A stretch of DNA of 47,193 nucleotides, taken from NCBI GenBank assembly GCA_003136315.1, contig PLDW01000303.1:1-47193 (forward strand), written 5' to 3'. The position numbers and the translations under genes are program-made. The notes under the pieces are model-generated. The model saw only the letters and a program-made list of their open reading frames with translations. It searched no databases and had not been told where the DNA came from. This document shows positions 34,506-47,193 of this stretch, piece by piece. Within the stretch, counting starts at the first letter, position 1, and each line of letters starts with the position of its first letter. This stretch comes from Gemmataceae bacterium. Lineage in GTDB: Bacteria > Planctomycetota > Planctomycetia > Gemmatales > Gemmataceae.

Positions 34506-34939
34506 ATGGATTCGGACCTCGTTTGCTCGCTGCGCCACCTGATATCGCCACGTGCATGTACTACACCGGAATCGACCCTTTCACGAAAACGCCCGTCAAG
34601 ATTGCCAGGGGGATGCGAGATAGGAAAATGCAGCGGGCGCAGATGCAGTTCTTCAAGCCGGAGAACTGGTTTACCGTGCGGGAGGCTCTGATCGAGGCGG
34701 GGCGCCAGGATCTGATCGGTGGGTGCAGGGTCTCATTCCAGCCAACCCACCCAAGGAAGCTATTGAGGCGAAGCGACGGCAGGCCAACGAGGCGTTGCGG
34801 GGCGACCACTATCACACGGTCGCCAACCCTGCGAAGGGCGAGGAGCCGGGCGAGTGGGGGAGCCGGGCCGCCAAAAACGGTGTATCGTCCGGGCCGGAAG
34901 ACGCAGCAGCGGCGGCCAGGTAAAAGAAAGAATGGATGA
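34502..34939 (+). pseudogene. Orphan copy B of the ygiQ 3' end (frameshifted)
   Basis: The ATG overlaps the Uma2 stop; after MNGFGPRLLAAPP the frame joins YgiQ at DIATCMYYTGIDPF (34541). A 1-base deletion near 34727 shifts the frame after DLIGGC, and a later change returns it near the tail (PPKTVYRPGRKTQQRR). Most differences from the parent are silent, so the copy was once under protein-level constraint. Similarity continues past the stop into the leader of the next Uma2 gene. Confidence 0.9.
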
Positions 34940-35027
34940 TCGAAGAAATGACGCTCTGTACCGCAACCCTGTTGACGCTTCGACGACACGGGCGATAGTT
35001 TGAGAATCAATAGGAGGTTCCTTCGCG

Positions 35028-35747
35028 ATGGGACTGCTCACATCTGCGGCACAGCCGCACCTGTTCCCCGAAACGTTTGTGCCGCCACTCGAAAACGGCG
35101 ATCGCCTGACGCGTGTTGAGTTCGAGCGACGTTACGCCGCGATGCCGGAGCACGTCCGAGCCGAACTCGTTGAAGGAGTCGTCATCATGGCCTCACCGGT
35201 TCGGTTCACCGTTCACGGACAACCGCACGGTGATCTGATGACCTGGGCCGGAATGTATCGGGTCGGGACTCCGGGCGTCCTCGGCGGCGGCGATGCTACG
35301 ATCCGTCTCGACCTCGATAACGAACCACAGCCTGATGTGTGCCTCCTTATCGACCCGGCCCGCGGCGGGAAGGCCAGGATTGATGAAGATGGTTACATTG
35401 AGGGCGCACCCGAGTTCGTCGCCGAAGTGGCCGCCAGCACAGTCAGCCACGACCTTGGACCAAAGTTGAATGCCTACCGCCGCAATGGCGTCGGCGAATA
35501 CCTTGTCTGGCGCGTGCAGGATGCCGCGATCGACTGGTTCGTTCTCCGTGAAGGCCGCTTCGACCGGTTGCTTCCCGACGCAGACGGCGTCACACGCAGC
35601 GTGGTGTTTCCCGGCCTTTGGCTTGACACGGCCGCGCTACTGACCAGCGATCTGGTCCGCGTCCACGCCGTTTTACGCGACGGGCTCGCCAGCCCGACTC
35701 ACACAGCTTTCCTGACCAGCCTCGCTGTGACGCCAACATCGCGATGA
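35028..35747 (+). CDS. Uma2-family protein, array copy 2
   Basis: 239 residues. Starts MGLLTSAAQPHLFPETF as copy 1 does, with GGAGG upstream. Residues 1-56 and about 130-225 are nearly identical to the 33789 protein; residues about 57-125 differ strongly (FTVHGQPHGDLMTWAGMYRVG against HTMHGAPHADLISWATFYRAS). So the gene is a mosaic, as after gene conversion at both ends or swapping of the middle. The stop overlaps the ATG of orphan tail C. Belongs to the tandem unit (Uma2 plus ygiQ tail) that occurs twice. Confidence 0.88.
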   Translation: MGLLTSAAQPHLFPETFVPPLENGDRLTRVEFERRYAAMPEHVRAELVEGVVIMASPVRFTVHGQPHGDLMTWAGMYRVGTPGVLGGGDATIRLDLDNEPQPDVCLLIDPARGGKARIDEDGYIEGAPEFVAEVAASTVSHDLGPKLNAYRRNGVGEYLVWRVQDAAIDWFVLREGRFDRLLPDADGVTRSVVFPGLWLDTAALLTSDLVRVHAVLRDGLASPTHTAFLTSLAVTPTSR

Positions 35748-36181
35748 ATGGATTCGGACATCGTTTGCTCGCTGCGCCACCTGATATCGCCACCCGCATG
35801 TACTACACCGGGATCGACCCGTTCACAAAAATGCCCGTCAAGATTGCCAGGGGGATGCGGGACCGGAAGATGCAGCGGGTGCTGATGCAGCTCTTCAAAC
35901 CGGAGAATTGGTTCACCGTACGGGAGGCGCTGATCGAGGCAGGACGAGGGGATTTGATCGGGGGCTGTGAGGGGCTCATCCCAGCGAACCCGCCGAAGGA
36001 GGCGATCGAGGCGAGAAGGTGGCAGGCGAACCGAGCAGTGGGTGGCGATGACGACCACTACCATACAGAAGCGAACCCCGTAAAAGGTGAGGAGCCGGGG
36101 GAACGGGGCCGCCGAACCAGTCGTGCTAACGGGGAAAGATGGTGCGCGCGATTTTTGCGGTCACCTGGAACGGGAAGGTGA
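35744..36181 (+). CDS. Orphan copy C of the ygiQ 3' end, open reading frame intact
   Basis: 145 residues. MNGFGHRLLAAPP is followed by DIATRMYYTGIDPFTKMPVK, MRDRKMQRVLMQLFKP, GLIPANPPKEA and DHYHTEANPVKGEEPGERG, the C-terminal DUF3362-like region of YgiQ without the radical SAM domain. Unlike copies B and D the frame is not broken, so a free-standing tail protein could be made, coupled to the Uma2 gene by ATGA overlap. The last 20 codons are not YgiQ-like and run into the convergent gene at 36126. Either a gene fragment on its way to decay or a domain with its own use. Confidence 0.6.
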   Translation: MNGFGHRLLAAPPDIATRMYYTGIDPFTKMPVKIARGMRDRKMQRVLMQLFKPENWFTVREALIEAGRGDLIGGCEGLIPANPPKEAIEARRWQANRAVGGDDDHYHTEANPVKGEEPGERGRRTSRANGERWCARFLRSPGTGR

Positions 36182-37394
36182 CCAGCGTGGCCGGTGCCCA
36201 CACGACCAGGGCGGCCGCGCCCACGAGCGCCTTGAAGAACCCGAACGACTCGAATGTCGGCGGATACCGGCCGGCCGGGTCGAACCAGATTGGCGTTGTC
36301 TGGTCGGTCGGGTGCGCCGCCAGCATCTGCCCGAGTTCGGCTGCGGCCGCGGACTTCTCCGAGAACTTGCCCCACTCGATCTCCAGCAGGGTCGCCGACT
36401 CGCGGCCGGTGGGCTGGACGTAGAGTACGGCGGAATAGTGCCTGCGACTGGCCTTAGCCGAGTTGCTACAGACCTCGCCGCGCAAGACCCGGCCGGTCGT
36501 GTGGCGGAGCACGAACCGATGGTTCCACGCTTTGCGGACCAGCCTGATGACCGGTACGGTGAAGATGGAGAACGAAATGACGCAGAAGGCCACAGCACCG
36601 AAAAGCACACCGGAATTCGGGACGACCACCAGCTCGGGCTGATCCGGTCGATACCAGGTCCGCACCACGCCCCCGACCGGATAGGACAGGTTTTCCTCGG
36701 CGCGGGTGCGGTCGGCGAACCAGTACAAGCCGCGCTGGGTGGTCGGGTGCTCGATTGAGCGGTAAAAGTGTGAGGTGTCGATACCGCACCATTGTTCGCG
36801 GGTGACTCCGCCCGCCTGGTAACGAAGGCGGAGGCGCGGACTGTACCAATCGTTCCCGTGTACCACCTGGTGGGCCACCGCCTTTTCGATCACGGTCGCC
36901 TGGGTCGCCTCGTAGCCGGTCTGGAGCCGGTAATAAGGAAGGAAAACGCCGCTGACGAAGAGCGCCAACAAGAGGTAACAGCACATGATGACCGTGGCGG
37001 TGATGAGCCGGCGGGCCAGTTGCCCCCAGGTCGCCATCGGCGAACTCATGGGACCGGCCGATGCGTGAGTGATCGGGGTCGGCCCATTCTTGGCCGCCGG
37101 CGGCTCGGACGACGGGCCAAGCCGGCGAATTCTTATCCACTCTTCGACGGAATAGTCGTCTGTTGATTGGGCTTGGGCATCGACCAGCTTCCGCTTCTCG
37201 CGTTCACAGCCATTCGCGCAAAACTTGTACCACAGGGCGGCCATGAGCAGAACGCTCACGATGGCGGGTTCTTTTCCCCCGTGAGAAATGATCGACAGGC
37301 GATAGAGGCAGATTGCGACGATGATTATCGCAGGGACAGTGATCCGCATCGGGTCGTCGGCTCCGGCGAGAGCGATAAATAGCTGCCGAAGCAT
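36126..37394 (-). CDS. DUF3592-like membrane protein
   Basis: 422 residues from the ATG at 37394; a TTG at 37514 is possible but less likely. Hydrophobic segments: ITVPAIIIVAICLYRL, AIVSVLLMAALWYKF, LITATVIMCCYLLLALFVSGVFL, GVLFGAVAFCVISFSIF and GAAALVVWAPATLVTF. Between helices 3 and 4 lies a DUF3592-like extracytoplasmic domain: YEATQATVIEKAVAHQV, SPRLRLRYQAGGVTRE, YPVGGVVRTWYRPDQPELVVV. Function unknown. It points against its neighbours and is bracketed by ygiQ tail copies C and D, so it appears to be cargo of the array. Confidence 0.75.
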   Translation of the reverse strand: MLRQLFIALAGADDPMRITVPAIIIVAICLYRLSIISHGGKEPAIVSVLLMAALWYKFCANGCEREKRKLVDAQAQSTDDYSVEEWIRIRRLGPSSEPPAAKNGPTPITHASAGPMSSPMATWGQLARRLITATVIMCCYLLLALFVSGVFLPYYRLQTGYEATQATVIEKAVAHQVVHGNDWYSPRLRLRYQAGGVTREQWCGIDTSHFYRSIEHPTTQRGLYWFADRTRAEENLSYPVGGVVRTWYRPDQPELVVVPNSGVLFGAVAFCVISFSIFTVPVIRLVRKAWNHRFVLRHTTGRVLRGEVCSNSAKASRRHYSAVLYVQPTGRESATLLEIEWGKFSEKSAAAAELGQMLAAHPTDQTTPIWFDPAGRYPPTFESFGFFKALVGAAALVVWAPATLVTFPFQVTAKIARTIFPR

Positions 37395-37600
37395 AGGTCG
37401 GGGAGCACTCCGGGGCAAATCGGGTGTGACCTCTCGGCGTGCCAACAGCAGGAGGGCTCGGGCCTGGTTGGCCCGGTTGACCGGAGGCCCCGAAAACGGT
37501 CTAGCTATGCCCAATCATGTCTGAGCCTCCGGGAAGCATTCGGTGGCGGCCTGCCCGTCGGTTCAGTCGGGAGACCTTGTCCTTCATGCAGATTGCCCCT

Positions 37601-37940
37601 GACATCGCCACCCGCATGTACTACACCGGGATCGACCCGTTCACGAAAAAGCCCGTTAAGGTCGCCAAGGGGATGCGAGATAGGAAAATGCAGCGTGCGC
37701 TGATGCAGTTCTTCAAACCGGAGAACTGGTTCACCGTGCGGGAGGCACTGATTGAGGCGGAGCGTGCGGACCTGATCGGGGATGCGAGGGGCTGATCCCG
37801 GCCCAACCGCCGAAGGAAGCCATCAAGGCACGGCGACGGCAGGCGAACCGGGCGATTAGCAGGGACGAGGACAACGACCACTACCACACCGCCGCAAACC
37901 CGGCCAAAGGAGAGAAGCCCGGCAAGCGAGAAGCCGGGCC
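37601..37940 (+). pseudogene. Orphan copy D of the ygiQ 3' end (frameshifted)
   Basis: Similarity to ygiQ starts at GACATCGCCAC (DIAT), the same codon as copies B and C, and runs DIATRMYYTGIDPFTKKPVKVAKGMRDRK to DLIGDARG, where the frame breaks at about 37790. It continues in another frame as PPKEAIKARRRQAN and DHYHTAANPAKGEKPGKR. The upstream sequence differs from that before B and C. The rest, 37941-38136, shows no gene. Confidence 0.88.
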
Positions 37941-38136
37941 GGTCAAGCCGACGGGCTGCAAATCATTCAGCCAGGTTCACCGTCTCCCGACGACGAGGGA
38001 CTTTCAACAAATGCCACACGCGGCAACAACACGCTACAACAAACAGCCGTAGTTTCCTCTGGCTGGACTGATTCACCAGATCTTTTCGCATCGGCTGGGG
38101 GTCAGTCGCCGCCAGCCGTTCCCGGCCCAGAGTCGG

Positions 38137-41013
38137 TTACTGCCCACCCTTTGCTGCCTTCTCGGCGTCTTTGACTAACTGCTCGATCGCTTCGTCCAGA
38201 AGCCCCTCCATTCCAGGTCCATCGCACTTGCGGCGGATGACGCCGTGGTGGTCGATGAGGAAAAAGGTCGGCCAGCCCTGGACGTTCCAGGCCGTGTAGA
38301 TCGGTCCTTTTTTGGCATCCGGCCCGTCGGTGAACGACCGCCAGGTGATGTTCTTTTTGTCAAGGAGCGGCCTGAGTATCTCGAGGTCCGGGTCTGAGTT
38401 CACACCGACAAGAGCGAACGGCTTACCGGAAAGGCTCTTCACGAGCGACCGCTCGTATGGGTACATGGCCCGCCACGGCCCGCCCCAGTTCGCCCCGAAA
38501 GCAAGGAGGACCACCTTGCCCCGATAGTCCGAGAGCTTGAACTCCTTCCCGTCCAGATCCTTTCCGCAGATCTCGGGCGCCACCTTGCCCACCCGCACGG
38601 TACGGAAGGCGTTCAGCTTGGTCTCCGCGCTTGCCTTCTGCTGAGCCATTTTTTCCGCGCCGAACAGGTCCACGGCCCGGGCCAGAGACTTCTCGGCCTC
38701 GGCAGCGAGTTTGTCGGCATCCTCCGGCCGGCCCTCGAACCAGTCGAGCTGTCCCGAGAGGTTCTGACCGAGCGCGAGCACGGCGAGAGCCTTCACCTTG
38801 GGGGAAGTCGCCATCTCGACGATCCTTTTGAGCGTCTTCTCAGTGTCCGACCCCCCGGAGGCCAGGGTCTTGCAAACCCGCTCAAGAGCGGGGTGATTGG
38901 GATACTTCTCGACGAGCAGGGTCGTTGCCTTTTGGATTGTGGCTTCCACTCCGGGCACGACCCGTTTGCTGGCAACGAACGCAAGCAGGTCGATCACCAG
39001 CGGATCGTTCTCGGCCGCCTCAGCGCGTTTCACCACCGCTGCGAGCAGGGTCGCCGACCACGACACCTGGACTTGCTGAAGTTTGCCGTTTAGCTCGGGC
39101 AGCGGCATGGTGGCGATCAAGGCTGCCACTTTCTCGTCGGCCTTCGCATGACTGCCCGCGATCTGAACGATCAAGAAAAGGGCGTCCGCGGCCACCGGGT
39201 CCTTCGGGTTCTCCTCGGCCAACTGGTAAAACTTGTCGGCATATTCTTTGTGGAGCCCCTGGAACTTCTCGGTCAGTTTGTCCCGATCGGTTCCCTTGGC
39301 GACAGAGAATTCCTTGATGAACTTGAACTGATCGGCCGCGAAGGTCCTGACCAGTTTGTCGCACTTCTCCCGGGCCGTTGGCGGCTTCTTGTCCGGTCCG
39401 GCCTCGTCCGGGTTCTCGAAGAGTTTCGCATCGAGCCTATCGTGGATTTTATACTCGGAAAGCGTACTTTCCATGGTCGGTATACCATCTTGAAAGACAC
39501 TCTCTTTGGTGTGGACCTTTCGCCCATCTCGCTCCTTGTAATCCTTAAAATAGGTCTCCTGAAGCACTTCCTTCCAGTCCTGATCCTCAGCCTTGACCAC
39601 CATTTCACTTTTCACGAGAAGCCAGGATTCCTTGTCGAAATAAAGCGTGATGCTTGGCCGTTTTTCCCGCTCCACCTTGATCGCCTGGGCCATTTTGCCA
39701 TCAACCTTTTTCTCATCGGCCATTGTGAGCTTGAAAGCTTTGTCCGTGAGCAAGGGCACCAAAGTCAATACGTAATGTGCGTAAACTGCGTTGGCTGTGC
39801 CGACTCGCTGCTCATCCATCATTTCGATCGATTGCCCCATTACGAGAATCGATCCACTTTCTCCTTTCCAGATGGTGACAAGGTCGACCTTCGAGCCGCC
39901 GGGCTTGATTGTCATGTCCGAGCGAAAGTAATCTGGTCCCATAAAAGCCCATTCACATTCGTAAGGAATCTTGATTCCTTGGGCAGTGACAACCCCCTCC
40001 TCCTTACAGGTCATTGCCAGGGGTTTACCGTCGGCCTTGGCCCCAATTGCCTCGACGGACTTGGCGACAATCGCACGTCCTTCGGCGGCATCATCTGCCC
40101 GGATGACAGGGGTGGCTGCCTTTGGCTCAGCGTGGCGGACGACCGCCGAGTCGGGGACGACCGGAGGTTGTGGGGTGGGTGGGGCATCGCCCGCAGTGAG
40201 TGCGGCGATCATCGCTCCGCACGCGGTCAGAAGAAGAACCGTCGCGGGGACCAAGGCTTTATAGGTCATCATTCGGCTCGCTTTCGAGGCAAGGGACGCG
40301 ACCCCGGCCGGCACCATGCCGGTCGCGCTGCATCCCAACTTCGCTGCGGACTCCAGAACCCTTCGGGGAACCTCACACGCGACCAGTTGCGGCCCACCAA
40401 GTGCGACCAGCGCCACGCTCGACGGTGCGACCCCACGCTGCGCCAACCGTCTGGCAAGCATCTTCCGGGCAGCGGTGAGCCGACTGGAGAGGGTGCCTTC
40501 CGGAATGCCCAGCGCTGTGGCCACGCTCCGGCGATCGCGTTCCTCCAGGTCGCACGCGACGATCAGATTGCGGAACTTCCCGGGGAGCTTTTGCACCTCG
40601 CCATCAATCATGTCCCGGAGGTCGGCGTCGAGGGCGTCCGGCGTTGTCGGCTCGGGCGGGTCATCAGTCGGATGCTCCCGCCCGGTTCGGCGCAAGTGCG
40701 TGTGCCGGGCGCTCTTGGCGACTCGATATGCGACGCCGTGGAGCCACCCGGCGACCGAACCGGGCGGTGAAACGATCGCTGCCCGGCGTGCCAAGACCAG
40801 GAATGTGGCCTGGTACGCGTCCTCGGCGAGGTGCCAGTCGCGGATGACACGCCGACACACTCCAAACACCATCGTCCCGTGTCGGGCGACGAGCGTGGCG
40901 AAGGCCGACCCATCGCGCTCCGCAACGAATCGGTCGAGCAGTTCGGCATCAGAAGTGCTCACGTTCCCGGTCGCGGCGAGAAAGCCCGAAATCCGTTCGG
41001 CATCTGCGATCAT
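38137..41013 (-). CDS. ECF sigma factor fused through a membrane segment to LolA-like and degenerate thioredoxin-like domains
   Basis: 958 residues. Residues about 20-95 are sigma region 2 (DGSAFATLVARHGTMVFGVCRRVIRD, AEDAYQATFLVLARR) and 140-190 region 4 (RSVATALGIPEGTLSSRL). A helix YKALVPATVLLLTACGAMIAAL (about 250-270) should cross the membrane. Residues about 300-540 look like a LolA-type outer-membrane lipoprotein sorting fold (TLYFDKESWLLVKSE). The end (about 815-945) is TlpA/AhpC-like (GKVVLLAFGANWGGPWRAMYPYERSLVKSL, QGWPTFFLIDHHG). The active site WCxxC is WGGPW at 843-847, so both cysteines are gone. Planctomycetes are known for ECF factors with long C-terminal extensions. It may sense an envelope state and regulate transcription while membrane-bound; inferred. 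No anti-sigma gene is adjacent. Confidence 0.9.
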   Translation of the reverse strand: MIADAERISGFLAATGNVSTSDAELLDRFVAERDGSAFATLVARHGTMVFGVCRRVIRDWHLAEDAYQATFLVLARRAAIVSPPGSVAGWLHGVAYRVAKSARHTHLRRTGREHPTDDPPEPTTPDALDADLRDMIDGEVQKLPGKFRNLIVACDLEERDRRSVATALGIPEGTLSSRLTAARKMLARRLAQRGVAPSSVALVALGGPQLVACEVPRRVLESAAKLGCSATGMVPAGVASLASKASRMMTYKALVPATVLLLTACGAMIAALTAGDAPPTPQPPVVPDSAVVRHAEPKAATPVIRADDAAEGRAIVAKSVEAIGAKADGKPLAMTCKEEGVVTAQGIKIPYECEWAFMGPDYFRSDMTIKPGGSKVDLVTIWKGESGSILVMGQSIEMMDEQRVGTANAVYAHYVLTLVPLLTDKAFKLTMADEKKVDGKMAQAIKVEREKRPSITLYFDKESWLLVKSEMVVKAEDQDWKEVLQETYFKDYKERDGRKVHTKESVFQDGIPTMESTLSEYKIHDRLDAKLFENPDEAGPDKKPPTAREKCDKLVRTFAADQFKFIKEFSVAKGTDRDKLTEKFQGLHKEYADKFYQLAEENPKDPVAADALFLIVQIAGSHAKADEKVAALIATMPLPELNGKLQQVQVSWSATLLAAVVKRAEAAENDPLVIDLLAFVASKRVVPGVEATIQKATTLLVEKYPNHPALERVCKTLASGGSDTEKTLKRIVEMATSPKVKALAVLALGQNLSGQLDWFEGRPEDADKLAAEAEKSLARAVDLFGAEKMAQQKASAETKLNAFRTVRVGKVAPEICGKDLDGKEFKLSDYRGKVVLLAFGANWGGPWRAMYPYERSLVKSLSGKPFALVGVNSDPDLEILRPLLDKKNITWRSFTDGPDAKKGPIYTAWNVQGWPTFFLIDHHGVIRRKCDGPGMEGLLDEAIEQLVKDAEKAAKGGQ

Positions 41014-41358
41014 GTGTGAGATTCCCCGGGAGGCCGGCGTCCAACCGGCTTAGCTAGACTTGCTCCGAGCCAGGCAAAACCATCGGGTATTTGGAAAAAA
41101 AGATTCCGAGTGGGGTCGGTGCCTCCGTGACTCACCCCAGAATTGATGAAGCGGCCCGGCAGATCATATCGCGAGTCAGATCGGCGTGCAACGACGGGTG
41201 GCCCACTGCTAGCAGCGTACCCTAACTGATTTCTTGCATTACTCTTGCTAACACGGCTGACTCAAGCAATGCGCCCACAACGGGGCGCCAGGATCACTCG
41301 AGGTTGGAAGACTTTTCAACCATCCCCTGAATAACCAACTGAACAATCGTCGCCAGAC

Positions 41359-41577
41359 TTGCGGGAGCGGATGGAACCGGGAGTCCCACTGGCTACTGGC
41401 TTCGACAAAGAAGGGAACCTCGTTGGTAAAGACGGGAAGCCCGATCCCAAGATTATGACCGAGACGGAAACACACCTGAACGTGGCGGATGCGAACGGTA
41501 AGAACTTCAAGACGATCCTATCCGCGAAAGCGCAATCCGGCCCGGGGGTCACTCTCATGAAACTGGACTGGCGGTGA
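41359..41577 (+). CDS. Short ORF of unknown function, probably a gene fragment
   Basis: 72 residues, starting from a TTG; an ATG at 41371 is also possible. It reads PGVPLATGFDKEGNLVGKDGKPDPK, then TETETHLNVADANGKNFKTILSAK. Its codon use looks coding, but no start signal is convincing and it begins abruptly, so it may be the 3' end of a lost gene. It stands alone in the 41014-41729 stretch, otherwise empty except for the MarR operator. Confidence 0.35.
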   Translation: MRERMEPGVPLATGFDKEGNLVGKDGKPDPKIMTETETHLNVADANGKNFKTILSAKAQSGPGVTLMKLDWR

Positions 41578-41693
41578 ACAGAATCGTCCAATCGAGTCGC
41601 AGCAGCGTTGCGTGCCGCGGTTTGATCGATTCCACGATCTCATTGTTTTCTCACGAAAATCGGTTCGGCCCCTCAATACAATCTCAGTTCCGA

Positions 41694-41711
41694 TCGTGCG
41701 TATACGCACGA
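41694..41711. promoter_or_regulatory. 18-bp perfect palindrome, probable MarR operator
   Basis: TCGTGCGTATACGCACGA reads the same on both strands. It ends 18 nt before the ATG at 41730. A palindrome of this size directly before a MarR-type gene is where such regulators bind to repress themselves and the neighbouring operon, here the esterase gene. Confidence 0.65.
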
Positions 41712-41729
41712 ACTCTCCCAACGAACACG

Positions 41730-44310
<2,581 letters not shown>

Positions 44311-44334
44311 CTCGGGAGACCGGGGACTCCGTCC

Positions 44335-44460
44335 AACCCCCCCAAGGAAGCGATCGAGGCCAGGAGGCGGCAGGCCAACCGTGCGGTCGGCGAAGACGAG
44401 GACCACTACCACACCGTCGCCAACCCGGCCAAGGGTGAGAATCCCGGAGAGCGGGGACTT
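44335..44460 (+). pseudogene. Orphan copy E of the ygiQ 3' end (short)
   Basis: NPPKEAIEARRRQANRAV and DHYHTVANPAKGENPGERG match the last third of the YgiQ tail (parent bases about 33507-33630). It begins directly after the esterase stop, so this copy is cut shorter at its 5' end than B, C and D. The remaining 44461-44781 shows nothing else I can support. Confidence 0.85.
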
Positions 44461-44658
44461 AATACGCCGTGAGTTGTTCTTAAATTGCAGGGATGGATCA
44501 CGCGATTCCTGCAGAGATAGGCCCAGCCTATGGCTTGACATGGGGCGATTCAGATTAACTTCGGGGCTGTGGCGGGTAAACTGGTCGGTGTGGAAGCCCG
44601 TCTCGCACTCTGGAGGCAGCTGCTATCGCATCTCGGAGTGTCGCGGAAATGAGGGTGA

Positions 44659-47175
<2,517 letters not shown>

Positions 47176-47193
47176 GGCAGTTGGTGAGAGAAA

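Noticed and set aside
39148-40770. Plus-strand open frame opposite the sigma fusion gene (540 codons)
   Set aside because: Antisense shadow; no domain, and the minus-strand protein has clear sigma and thioredoxin motifs.

Overview
The window is GC-rich chromosomal DNA that looks like a planctomycete of the Gemmataceae (Gemmata-like). This is inferred from gene content: many Uma2 and DUF4058 proteins, a split glycine decarboxylase, an ECF sigma factor fused to membrane and redox domains, and many small paralogous families. No rRNA, tRNA, CRISPR array, integrase or complete insertion sequence was seen by eye.

Layout. (1) 155-3805: a sulfur/redox (possibly selenium) cluster. An AhpD-like protein has an in-frame TGA exactly where the second Cys of its CxxC is expected, followed by a SECIS-like hairpin. 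Next come a TusA-like protein, a DsrE protein, and a TusA-like domain fused to a MetE-like zinc methyltransferase. (2) 4005-9560: translation and RNA-modification genes def, fmt, rsmB and miaB with a Uma2 gene between. A long palindrome separates def from fmt, and an in-frame repeat block sits inside rsmB. (3) 9633-14114: an accessory block with two diverged copies of a Tse2-like toxin candidate plus partner gene, a third small gene and a TIR-domain protein. The second copy starts with a copy of the 3' end of miaB, and the TIR gene is flanked by 21-bp direct repeats. (4) glnE (14137-17550).

(5) 17704-27519, minus strand: a membrane protein, then a glycine cleavage locus in the order gcvT, gcvH, Uma2, gcvPA, two DUF4058 genes, a putative PD-(D/E)XK protein, a broken small gene, its intact paralogue, gcvPB. 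(6) 27836-31156: an AddB-like nuclease with Fe-S cysteines. (7) 31259-31554: a remnant of an IS4-type transposase.

(8) 31602-44460: ygiQ followed by four extra copies of its own 3' end, spaced by accessory genes (Uma2; Uma2; a DUF3592-like membrane protein; then sigma-redoxin fusion, broken MarR and double esterase). Three of the four copies begin at the same codon of ygiQ. This looks like an island that grew by repeated events at the ygiQ 3' end, and it is one of the two most unusual features here. (9) 44782-47175: an exported catalase-peroxidase.

The strongest leads are the candidate selenoprotein with its TusA/DsrE neighbours, the ygiQ 3'-end array, and the duplicated toxin-like/TIR block. 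All family calls come from reading motifs, without database searches.
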